Of a stretch of DNA of 64,000 nucleotides, positions 53,990-63,600 are shown in pieces. Position numbers and translations under genes: made by a program. Below the pieces are notes generated by a model. That model made no database searches and was not told the origin of the DNA. It saw nothing but the letters and a program-made list of their open reading frames with translations. Positions within the stretch are counted from its first letter, which is position 1; the number at the start of each line of letters is the position of its first letter. The DNA comes from Henckelia pumila (taxonomy: Eukaryota; Streptophyta; Magnoliopsida; Lamiales; Gesneriaceae): contig NC_133123.1 in NCBI RefSeq assembly GCF_033568475.1, positions 59,899,522 through 59,963,521 of the forward strand. Reading direction: 5' to 3'.

Positions 53990-55270
53990 AGGATAATTAG
54001 ATATTCAATCTCAATTTAAGTAGATTCCTGTATCTATTTGGATTAGAAGCCATATGAAATCTACACCACAATGTTCCCACGATGATTACGGTGGCTCACC
54101 CACCTGCGTAGAATAATATGGAATCAGAAAGACAAATCTAATCGAGGAAAATATCACTTAAAAAACAATAACATGAATCTATCGGTTCTAAATCACCTTG
54201 TGAGCATCTGCATCGGTGTACTGATGGGCAGTGTCATACGAGGACGCAAATCCCTGTGATCTAAGAAAGTTGTAAACATGACTCCTCTTGCTGCCATTCC
54301 AGTCGCTGAAGAAAACAAATAAAAACAAGAGCATATCATCATGTAATTAGGATGAGAACGCTACATGTCACAGTAAAAGACTTGAAAATAGGCATACCAA
54401 CAAAGTAAGATTGGCAAGGGATTGAGTTTATTCTCTCTTCGATATGATTCCACGTGCTGCAAAACACAAAATGCGGAATTGCATGAGCAACCAATAGAAA
54501 ATAAAGCATCTCTAACAATGACATGAACAAAAAACTGATCAGTTCAACTTACCTGACGTAGAGTCTCTAAGCACAAACTCGAATTATGCGGGAAAAAAAG
54601 TGGGTATCCGCTATTAGAATTTCTTGGCGTATATCACTGTTCAAACATTGTGAGAAGGGGACAATCAGTTCGACGTGCAGTAGCCGTGCCAGACGGTCTC
54701 CGAAATCATTGAAAAGCAGAGCATTCAAGAGACCCATCAAATTTCAAGAAGAACAACTTATTATAAAACAGGCTGAGATTAAAATTTTTCTTCTGAATTT
54801 GAATTTCCAGTAGTGACGCTGCTGGCAAGATTATACAATAAATAAGAAAATGTCTCCTACAATATTTCTTTCCATCTTTTCAAATACTCGCGACTTCTAT
54901 CCAACTCCTAACTCCACTCGCATTTGAAATTATGGTGTATTATCCAACAGGAATTGATACTCAACACAAATACTCGAACCGAAAATCCGATCACACATGC
55001 ATCAAACTAAAACAAGAGGACCTATTTCTAAGATCTATAATCTCTTCCAACTCATTAGACCAATCACAGAATGTTATCTTACAACAATTATAATTATAAC
55101 AATCAAAAAGCATAAAAAACAAGAATTTCTCATACCATCACCGTGATTATTCGTCCAAGAAAGCTTGAAGTTTACATAACCAGCATCTTCCAGCCTCTCA
55201 TTATAAATTTTCACAAGCTCCTCATTCCCAACCAAGAATTCTTGCAACACCCCACAGACCACATACAACT
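53990..55270 (-). pseudogene. Fragment of At1g02270-like endonuclease/exonuclease/phosphatase gene
   Basis: Five exons with GT-AG borders run right to left. 55269-55136: LVGNEELVKIYNERLEDAGYV, NFKLSWTNNHGDG. About 54730-54553: LLFNDFGDRLARLLHVELI, then FPHNSSLCLETLRQ. 54456-54398: HVESYRRENKLNPLPILL. 54305-54197: DWNGSKRSHVYNFLRSQGF, SSYDTAHQYTDADAHK. 54103 to about 54000: WVSHRNHRGNI, then a frameshift. Order matches the plant calcium-binding endonuclease/exonuclease/phosphatase family typified by At1g02270. The WNGS stretch belongs to the catalytic fold. Two single-base losses in the last exon (near 54070 and 54040) disrupt GVDFIW and what follows. The N-terminal catalytic part and the EF hands are absent. 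It is on the opposite strand to the other captured fragments. The family's substrate is not well known. Confidence 0.85.
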
Positions 55271-55692
55271 TGAATAACATTGATCAAATATCCCATTCTA
55301 TTAATTAATAGTTTTAACTAAAACCACAGCGGAGAAATTCAAAACCTGGAGGTAGATAATAGAAGATCTTTCATACAGTAACCAATCCAAAATCCTCTTG
55401 TTCCTTCAGCCAATCATCTTTAACATCGCTTTCTCTGCAACTGGATCTTGCTTTCACCCGTCGTTACACAAATTACGAAAAATAATCCAGCAAACTTTCC
55501 ATTGATTTCCGATAATTTGCCATCGACTTGGAGCAAAAAATCAGTGCGATGGAGTTTGAGTAATATCAGCGTCAAATTGGGGATCTTGGTGAGAGGAGAG
55601 GCGGATAGGTGAATATGGGTATGATCCGATGAATGAGATGGATATTTGTATTTTAAGTGGGATGATCCGTCTCACCGTGAGACTGTTTCACG

Positions 55693-55942
55693 GGAGAATC
55701 ACTCAATAAAATAAGTTTGCTCTCCCTAAATTACACACCTTAGGCTCCCTCTAAATATGATAATATCAGTTTATAGTGTTTTCATCAGATGTGGACAACA
55801 TTAAATAAATAACACCATTCATCAGGTAGCAAGAACACTAAAGAATTAAAACACTTCTTTTGATTAAACAGAGCAAGCAAGATACACATCCATAGAAAAA
55901 AAAACCGAATTAATTAAACCATAATGAATAAAACATAAAACA
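55693..55942. other. Spacer between composite M and gene J
   Basis: AT-rich, no coding signal. It would form the 3' flank of gene J on the minus strand. Confidence 0.4.
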
Positions 55943-57367
55943 CTAGATATTTTCTTCTGCCTCATGAGCTGTGCCTGAGGGTCCAACTACTTCTTCAACA
56001 ACTTTCTCTGCAACTTTCTCATGAACTTCTCCCATTTTTTGTCCGAAAGAGGCAACTTCAAGAAGTAGCTTGTACTCAGTGACTTGGTCGGTATAATGAG
56101 CAATGAGTTCTTGAGAATTCAAGATCTGAAACTCAGCAAACTTTATATAAGCATGCAAATACGCAGTAGAAAACATCACATACTCACACAGAACAGGAGT
56201 TGCTTGAGCAGAACTTGCTGTCACAGAGTCATCCTTCCATGGTAGATCTATATTTCTGTTCCCTTGGAGTAAATCTAGGACAATCTTGATCAACGGACTT
56301 GCAACAGACAGAATAACATCTTCTGCTATAAAGCCCTGAGATTCTAACAACCGAAAGATCAATGAAGGGAACGGGATACTAGTTGCCTTGAGTCAACCAT
56401 TTGAAAATTTTAAGACAGTACGAAACACTGTCTGACCAAATTTGAAGTAAGTAGTATGACTAATAGAAAAAAGGGCCAGAGCTTGACCCCGAGTCACAAT
56501 TTTTGAGTTGGTAAAAAGGGTCCAATTCTTCACAGCCACTTTGTGGAGAATGGAGTAAAAAGAAGTAAGGTGAGCTGCAGAAAGTTGTTGGGAGCCAGTA
56601 GGAAATTTATTCACAATACCTCCAGTAAGAATAGTAGTGATGGCATCCAAGTCATACTCCTCACTATCATCAAAATTATCTGGAGTTCCATAGAGGCTAG
56701 TGATGGCAGAGGGACGACTGAAGTCAAACACACGACCACGCACGAACACTCGACCAAACTTTGGGGAATCTTCATTCCCAGTAGACGAAGTGAGATTACA
56801 ATAGAATTCCAAGACTAAAGAAGCACAATAGGAGGTCACACCCGTGACTATGGCAAGAAATCCGCGGTCCACAATAAAAGAAATCATGTGATACTTGTCA
56901 AAGGACACATAATCTATGTTTCTTTCCTTAATCAGCCTACGAGATTCATACACGGACCAGAGAGATGCAACATCAGAAAAGTAAAAATGATCAGAGAAAG
57001 AGTTAGGGAGATCAAACCCATCTTCTGAATCAATGTTTTCATCATCAGTTTGAGAAACATCGGGATCTACAGCATTAGACTCCTCATGATCTTTAGAATG
57101 TGGCTCGGACTCAGCAGCATAAGAGGAGTCAAAAGAGGAACCGGAAGACCTGGAATCATTTGAGGGTCTATTTTCAGCAAACTCCTGAGCCATCTCGACA
57201 TCAAGCTCGTCTTCAGATTCAGCAGCAGGAGTATATGCATTTGGTTTTGATGATGACCCACCATCATTTTCAAATTCGCAAGGAATTGGGCAAGGGACAT
57301 TTCAAACTCATCAGAGTCAACCTCCTTAGAAAGGGTTGCAGCGACAGTGGTGGATTTTGGTGGAACA

Positions 57368-57706
57368 TGATGAGCCAAGAAGATCCAAAAGAGAACCCAA
57401 GAAGAATCCGAAGTATTTTAATTAAAGAACGAAGATCACGGGCCGTTAGTTTTCTAGGAACAAGTCAATAAATAATTTGTTTTATTTTAAATAAGTCTTG
57501 TAAATAGTTGTGGAGAGCCGTTAGTGGCTTTGAGTTTAGGATTTGGTTGTTATTTTCTTTTTTATATAAACTCCTCTGTTCCAGATGGAGGAGGCAGGAT
57601 TTTGAATAAAAATTATATCTTCTTTTATCTTCTTTGTGGTTTATTCTCGCTCGAAGCAGAATTACATTTAATATAAATTTTTGTAGTCTTTGGTTGGGAC
57701 CTATCA
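57368..57706 (+). repeat. 5' LTR of element I
   Basis: 339 bases, near-identical to 59838-60182; a TATA-like TATATAAACTCC lies at about 57562-57573. Its first part, in the 3' copy, also encodes the last residues of the chromodomain ORF. Confidence 0.92.
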
Positions 57707-57719
57707 TTGGTACCAGAGA
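57707..57719 (+). promoter_or_regulatory. Primer-binding site of element I
   Basis: TTGGTACCAGAGA directly follows the LTR end; TGGTACCAGAG is a variant of the initiator tRNA-Met site. Confidence 0.8.
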
Positions 57720-57727
57720 CAGGTTCT

Positions 57728-59343
57728 ATGGCCACTAACAGGGAAAAGATCGAGAACCTGGAGGCTGGGCTTGGAGGGCTCCAAGACAGCTTCAATAAGA
57801 TGGAAATTGGCATTTTGGGAAAGCTGCACCAAATGGAGGATTCCATTCAAAGAATAATCGAGGCACTACTTTCCAACAGGGATGCCTCCAACAACAATAT
57901 CAACACTCGAAACAGACATTTTAACACCAGTAAAGATGGATCAGGATCACGAGATAATTTCGATGGAGGCAGGCCATTGTTTTCCTCACAGTTGGCGAAA
58001 TTGAGGTTTCCACCATTCTCCGGGGATGATCCTACAGAATGGTTCACAAAAGTAGAGAGTTCTTTGAATTCCAAGGTACTGCAGAAACACAAAAGGTGGC
58101 ATTGGCCTCTTTTCACCTTGACAGTGAAGCCAACCAATGGTGGCAGTGGTTACGAAAAGCATTTAAAGAAGAGGGTCAAGAAGTGACCTGGAATGTTTTC
58201 CATGATGAATTGTGGGCACGGTTCGGTCCGACGAAATGTGAGAATTTTGATGAAGCACTGTCAGGGGTCCGAAAAACTGGATCATTACATGACTATCAAA
58301 AGGAATTTGAGAGGCTGGGAAATCGCGTACATGGTTGGACAACAAAGGCATTGGTTGGAACATTTATGGGTGGCCTCAAACCAGAAATAGCTGATGGCAT
58401 CCGGATGTTCAAACCAAATTCTTTAAAGGAAGCCATTAATCTTGCTCGGATGCGAGATGAACAACTAGTTCGCCAAAGGAAAACCATGAGATTTCATAGC
58501 AAATCTACGGTTGATTCTTCGACTCCGATGAACATCCAGGGAGCTTCCCCTATTAAGCGGCTCACATGGGATGAGATGCAAAAGAGACGAAACCAAGGAT
58601 TATGTTTCAATTGCGATGAGAAATTCACCCCGGGACATAGGTGTAAAGGGCCACAACTTCTACTGCTAGAAGGCAGAAATGATAATTCGGATGACAAAGA
58701 CACCGACGGCTTCCTTGACTCCCATCCACAAATATCATTACATGCACTCACCGGGTGGACGGCCTATAAAACAATGCGTGTAAAGGCAGAAATCGGGGCT
58801 TATCAAGTGGTGGTTCTAATCGATAGTGGCTCTACTCACAATTTCATCAGTGAAAGAATTGCCAATATCTTGAAACTGCCAGTAATTCCTACTGAACCAT
58901 TCTGTGTTAAGGTGGCAAATGGAGGACCCTTGAAGTGCCGAGGGCGATTTGAAAATGCCAGAGTAGTACTCCAAGGTATTCCTTTTACTCTTACCCTGTA
59001 TGCCTTACCACTTATTGGATTGGATATGGTGCTAGGGGTACATTGGTTGGAACAACTAGGTTCAGTGGTGTGTAATTGGAAACAAATGACCATGGAATTC
59101 CGATGGAATAACCAACACCAGCGGCTTCAAGGAATTGATTCCCAATCGGTTCAACCCGCTACCGTCAAAGCCATTTCCAAGGATATTCGCCAAGGGAGTT
59201 CGATGTTTGCTGTGTACATCCAGCCAAAAATTAACCCTTCTTCATTGGACATTCATCCTGAAATGAAAAAGTTACTCGATGAATTTTCTGACTTGTTCCA
59301 AGAGCCCACATCGCCTCAAGGAAAATATACATGCAGCAAATAA
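57728..59343 (+). pseudogene. Element I gag and protease, frameshifted
   Basis: The first frame starts MATNREKIENLEAGLGG at 57728, 21 bases after the primer site, with a coiled-coil-like N-terminus. The gag core begins LRFPPFSGDDPTEWFTKVE. Near 58050 the family sequence moves to another frame (FFEFQGTAETQKVALASFHL), so a one-base shift is present. Then come WQWLRKAF, LKEAINLARMRDEQL, a knuckle region CFNCDEKFTPGHRC (near 58608-58650) and the protease with VLIDSGSTHNFISE (near 58815-58855) and DMVLGVHWLEQLG. The frame ends at 59343 shortly after LLDEFSDLFQEP, the start of the RT region. Gag and protease are otherwise well preserved. Confidence 0.9.
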
Positions 59344-59344
59344 T

Positions 59345-59895
59345 CGAATGAAACAACGGGCTGATTCTAAACCAAGAGACATTGAATATCAAGTGAGTGA
59401 ATTGGTGTTTTTAAAACTCCACCCCTACCGACCGTAATCAGTCTTCAAATGAGCTTCCCAAAAACTGGCCAGTCGCTTCTACGGCCCATACCAGATCGAG
59501 GAAAAATTGGGAAAGTTGCCTATAAACTACAACTTCCCGTAGGCTCTCGCATTCACCCGGTCTTTCATGTGTCATTGCTTAAAAAGAAAGTGGGAGACAA
59601 CATGGTAACCAGCACCGAAATTCCACATGTTGCTGAAGATGGTGAATTCACTCTTGAACCAGAAGCAGTCTTAGACAACCGTTGGGTCAAAAAAGGGTCC
59701 AAATTCATTGAGGAAAGCTTAATCCAGTGGAAGACTCTACCATTGGAGGATGCAACCTGGGAAAATACGCAAGAAATACATGACATATTCAACACTTTGA
59801 ACCTTGAGGACAAGGTTACTGTCACTGGGGCGGGTATTGATGAGCCAAGAAGATCCAAAAGAGAACCCAAGAAGAATCCGAAGTATTTTAATTAA
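59345..59895 (+). pseudogene. Element I integrase C-terminus and chromodomain
   Basis: After the deletion joint the sequence resumes RMKQRADSKPRD in the integrase C-terminal region. It shows FLKLHPYRP, the GPY/F-like FYGPYQIEEKLGKVAYKLQLP and HPVFHVSLLKKKVG (about 59480-59590). The chromodomain (about 59670-59800) has FIEESLIQWKTLPLEDATWE. The frame (from 59449) stays open to 59895, about 58 bases into the 3' LTR, so its last ~19 residues are encoded by LTR sequence. The polypurine tract is weak (CTGGGGCGGGTAT, 59825-59837) and lies within the coding frame. The chromodomain would target integration, but no integrase core is attached. Confidence 0.85.
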
Positions 59896-60182
59896 AGAAC
59901 GAAGATCACGGGCTGTTAGTTTCCTAGGAACAAGTCAATAAATAATTTGTTTTATTTTGAATAAGTCTTGTAAATAGTTGTGGAGAGCCGTTAGTGGCCT
60001 TGGGTTTAGGATTTGGTTGTTATTATTATTTTTTTTTATATAAACTCCTCTGTTCCATATGAAGGAGGCAGGCTTTTGAATAAAAATTATATCTTCTTTT
60101 TATCTCCTTTGTGGTTTAATTCTTGCCCGAAGCAGAATTACATTTAATATAAATTTTTGTAGTCTTTGGTTGGGACCTATCA
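59838..60182 (+). repeat. 3' LTR of element I
   Basis: 345 bases, near-identical to the 5' LTR with a few substitutions and a short T-tract expansion near 60025. Followed by the duplicated GAACA. Confidence 0.92.
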
Positions 60183-60662
60183 GAACAGAGAGCGGAGATT
60201 GATCATCACGGGATGATGAAGCTTTTTGAAAATCAGAGGTGGTGGCAGCTTTAACTTGATGCTTGGAATGACTCACTAACTCAAAGTTCTCATCATGAGA
60301 GTCATCACAAGAAGAGAAGTCCGGATCAAGGAAAATGTAGGGCAATATGACTCCCCCGATTTAAATCGCTTGGACTGGGAGTAGTCAGGGTTATACCCAG
60401 CCAATCGCTTGGAGCAACGTCGAATTGCTGTACTTGGACTATCTTGTTAAGTAGGGAAAAATCAGGGGGATTTTCCACATCTATCTCATTCCTGGGTTCT
60501 CCTGGACCAATATCCTCAATAGGAACAGGGGGTTCCAGAAAAGGCACCACAGCCAGAGGTGGCACATATTCTTCTGATGTTGGAGCCTCGAATGAGGCCA
60601 CATTGAATTCGTGTCCCATCTCCGATCAAATGGCCTATGGATCAAAATTAGAGTCTGCCATT

Positions 60663-61689
60663 GTTATGAAGAGTGAAAGATGGGATGTGCAATGAATCGC
60701 GAGGATTATCAGCGAAGAACACAACTGAGAGGGAAATAAGATATCAACAAAAGTGATGAAGAGGAACCCTAATTACCCAACTTAAAAAGGATTGTATACA
60801 CGATAAAAGAGCCGTTAAGCAACTCAGACTCAAGATTCCCTCAAATTTACCTTATTTAAGGCACAATAACGGTAAAATGGGCAAAGTCAATTATGAAAAT
60901 TCGAGAGATTTGAAAAATCATTAACAAGGTAATAATCTAGCTAACTCAATATCCGATATTCCCAAAAATTTAGAACTCCTCAACGCATATAACATCACTG
61001 AAATTTAGATCCCAAAGGACCAATTTTTTGGTTAATTTGATTTTCACCATTTTTTATAAAAAGAATACAAAAGAACTTCACCAGTTTAATTATTCACGAA
61101 ATAATTCAAATTCATGAACTATGGATGCCTAAAACATAATATTGATTAGTAAAAATGCACAAACAATGCATGAGATATGGTTACAGGTGTGATGTTTGCA
61201 TCTGATGTTGGTGACATCCTTTGGAAACACGTTTTTAAAAAATTGAGAGAATATTTCACACTTGATTAGCCATTTTTCTTTATTTGTTCAGAAGTGGTAG
61301 CCTGCACACTGAGAGAACAATCTTCAAGGGACTTCCTCAGGTAGCTTTTTCTTTTTTCTTCCAAAATTTGATGTGTTAGACAATTGTGTCAACACTTCAA
61401 CTATCAGCAATCATTTAATTTTTCTAAGTCACTTTTCACATGGAACATGATCATGGAGTACACAATCATTCCTCAATTTCTTTGTGACTTAATTGAACTA
61501 TTAGCATGACTTAGTGTGTTATAAAATTTTTTAAACAGAAAAACTACTGAAGAACCACTTAATGACCATAATAGAGCAAACAAGACACTGAACAAAGTGC
61601 ATGAAATAAATGCAAGATGCCTATACTCTTATGAATGCACATGCATGCTTGATGTTGTCCCGATATGTTGGAAACGTACCAACATCAGT
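60663..61689. other. Non-coding region upstream of gene J
   Basis: No coding signal. On the minus strand the part next to gene J would be its promoter (a weak AT-rich TTAAATAAGG near 60850). From about 61100 to 61690 the sequence may be a decayed copia 3' region on the minus strand, judged only from the adjacent RNase H scrap. Confidence 0.4.
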
Positions 61690-61863
61690 GAATGATTAAA
61701 GTGAACACATGCCAAGAGATTTTTATAGATTGGAAAATCTCTCGAAATCCAATGCTTTTGTAAATATATCAATTAGTTGATTGTCGGTACCAATCAATTA
61801 CATACGAATCAAATATTTTTCAACCAAATCATGAATAAAGTGATGACTTATATCAATGTGTTT
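61690..61863 (-). pseudogene. Scrap of copia RNase H C-terminus (copy 2)
   Basis: The minus strand gives KHIDISHHFIHDLVEKYLIRM, a stop, then LIGTDNQLIDIFTKALDFERF, a longer version of the scrap at 34858-34979. It is cut at the same place by a gypsy-type LTR start (TGTAATACTTGG at 61864). Confidence 0.75.
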
Positions 61864-62843
61864 TGTAATACTTGGAAAATTAAGCGATCGATCTGACCAC
61901 ATGCATGATATTTAGTTGATTGTTTTAAGTTTAAAAGTTTAAATTTTTATGTGTTAGATTTAAATTATTTATTTCTAATGTTTAACATATTTTTGAGATT
62001 TTTGAATGCTAGAAGATGATGTTTGGAGGTTTTCAGGTGAAGAGATACCCGGATACAAGTTGAGGTATTAATTTCATTTTATTTTTAGTTATTTAGTTGA
62101 CGAGGGTTTTTAGTCTAATTAATAAAAATAATTTATTTAAATTTTTAGGAATAGACTGGTTAGTAGAATTTATGTAATCCGTAGGAGAAACTTCATTTTA
62201 ATTTAATTCGAACTGGGTTAGTTGAATATTAGAACTTTTATTCTTTTATTTTACCTGGACTGAGTTGGTAGAAAATATTAACTAAAATTTATGTTTTTGA
62301 CTGGGTTTAGATTTTTATTAGAAATTTGATTAAATAAAAGATTAAGAGTGTAAATAGAAAATAAAAGAAATTAAAAACAAAAAAAGAAAAGAAAACAAAA
62401 AGGTATCAGACATGAGAAACGAGAGAGAGGGCAGAGAACGTGAAAGGGAGGCTAGGGTTCTTCTTTAAACTTGAGAATTCTTGGTCCTTCCATGTTCCGG
62501 TTGATCTCTGATCCAAGAAAACGTTTTCCAGATCATCTGTTCTTTGATAAAAAAAGGCAAGTAAAAACCCGTTTCTTTCATGTACTGTTGAAGTCATATA
62601 GATGTCAAATGATTTACGATGTATTTTTGATGATCTAGATGTATATGTATGAGATACACAAAATACATGATTTATAAGTGAGTATTATCAAAGAAAGTGA
62701 TGTTTTGGGATTTTGTTTTTTTAGCGTATCAAAGAAAAGTGAGTAAATATTTTTCTATGTATTTTTGTGCTATGTATGATTGAGATCGACATGTTTCGAA
62801 GCTATTAGGATATTACCGAGTCGAAGCAAAAATTTATAATATG

Positions 62844-62878
<35 letters not shown>

Positions 62879-63600
62879 ATGGCCATATGTGTGACTTGTG
62901 CATGCCTTGTGTGTTGTGTGTGATCGTGTCTCTGTGTGTGATGTGTGTGTATTTTCCAGCATGTGTGTGAGTGTATTTTTGTGTGTATTTGTGTGCTGTT
63001 GTGTGTATGCGTATATGTGTGTGTGCGTATTGTGCGGGTATGTGTGTGTGTAGTGTGTGTGAGTGTGTATGGGTTTTTGGTGGGCGGTGTTGTGTGTTTT
63101 TGTGTTCTGAATTTTTTAGAAAAGGTTGAGGTGAGGTAAAATAAATTTTTATGGCTTATGGTGATGTTACGATGAAAATTGACGACTTGATGGATAAGGT
63201 CTTCGGGTCATAATGTGCCACCACTTGAGGTTGACGGAGTGTTGGATAAGACCTTCGAGTCATAATACTCCTCCACTAGACGAAGTGTGGATGTAGGCTT
63301 TCAGGTCATGATGCTCTTACCATGAGGAAGATGGAGTGTGGATGTAGGACTTTGGGTCATGATGCTCCTTCAAACCTGGATATCCTTGTATAATGCTTGA
63401 TCAGACGACCATAAAGAAAGCAGAGGAAAGTTTCTAAGCCACAGATCACAAGAAAATGTTTGTTTTTTAGGTGCATGTTAAAGTGTAAAGTTAAAAGTTG
63501 AGGTGTCATTCTTTGCGATGAGTTTAATGTGAAGTCTAAATATTTTCAATGGAAAAGTGGATGTGTGTGTACCTGTGGTTCGCTTAATCGTGTCATGTCC
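61864..63600 (+). repeat. Gypsy-type LTR X3
   Basis: Uninterrupted counterpart of X1 (34980-36076 plus 42111-42545), matching to about 63350 and extending beyond it; the right end is uncertain and 63600 is an estimate. It includes a purine-rich leader (62405-62455), a (TA)n tract (62846-62873), a GT-rich tract (62925-63105) and the tandem ~50-base array. It shows the empty target site ATCGT (62923-62927) of element F. No primer site follows in the window, so it is an isolated or truncated LTR. Confidence 0.6.
63181..63365. repeat. Tandem ~50-base repeat in X3
   Basis: Four diverged units start at 63181, 63233, 63279 and 63330. Each begins GACGRAGTG or a variant, then GGATRAGG and a CTTCGGGTCATAATG-like phrase. 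The array matches 42373-42545. Confidence 0.75.

Larger units (their letters stand above)
44172..55692 (+). mobile_element. Composite M: Pack-type element candidate carrying several host-gene fragments
   Basis: The left edge has GAGACAGTCTCACGAGACGAATC (44175-44197). The right edge has the same kind of sequence inverted (GATCCGTCTCACCGTGAGAC, 55664-55683, then TGTTTC). Between them lie intron-containing fragments of at least three unrelated nuclear genes: SDHAF2-like (45181-45540, +), NDUFA9-like (46004-46465, +) and an At1g02270-like nuclease (about 53990-55270, -). There are also unidentified exons (46466-47165, +). A short first-exon-like ATG frame (MKAMTLSRHGS, 44459-44491) ends at a GT donor. 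None is a complete gene. This pattern is typical of Pack-MULEs and Helitrons. I could not confirm terminal structure, target duplication or a transposase. The repeat array and element H are later additions. A single mobile origin remains an inference. Confidence 0.5.
57368..60182 (+). mobile_element. Element I: small chromovirus deletion derivative inserted in gene J
   Basis: LTRs at 57368-57706 and 59838-60182 start TGATGAGCCAAG and end GGGACCTATCA. The perfect 5-base duplication GAACA lies at 57363-57367 and 60183-60187. The interior (57707-59837, only 2.1 kb) has a Met-type primer site, gag, protease and then, abruptly, the integrase C-terminus and chromodomain. RT, RNase H and the integrase core are missing with one joint near 59340. 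Small size, short LTRs and gag style suggest a Reina- or Galadriel-like chromovirus. Since LTRs, primer site and target duplication are intact, it may have moved with enzymes from a relative, or the deletion may be later. Confidence 0.9.
55943..60662 (-). pseudogene. Gene J: putative plant transposon protein (Transposase_32-like), split by element I
   Basis: Outside element I the minus-strand product begins near 60662 (MADSNFDP, two early stops) or 60619 (MGHEFNVASFEAPTSEEY), shifts frame near 60345 and is interrupted at 60183/57367. It resumes with a Ser/Asp/Glu-rich part (about 57190-57010). The family domain follows in 57000-56393: VYESRRLIKERNIDYVSF, RGFLAIVTGVTSYCASLVLEFY, GRVFVRGRVFDFSRPSAI, NWTLFTNSKIVTRGQALALF. 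A stop at about 56393 is followed by LLESQGFIAEDVILSVASPL and a C-terminus ending HEAEENI at 55943. The domain matches the putative plant transposon protein family, of unknown biochemistry. It is a longer relative of the remnant at 583-1413. Frameshifts, stops and the insertion make it inactive. Confidence 0.65.
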
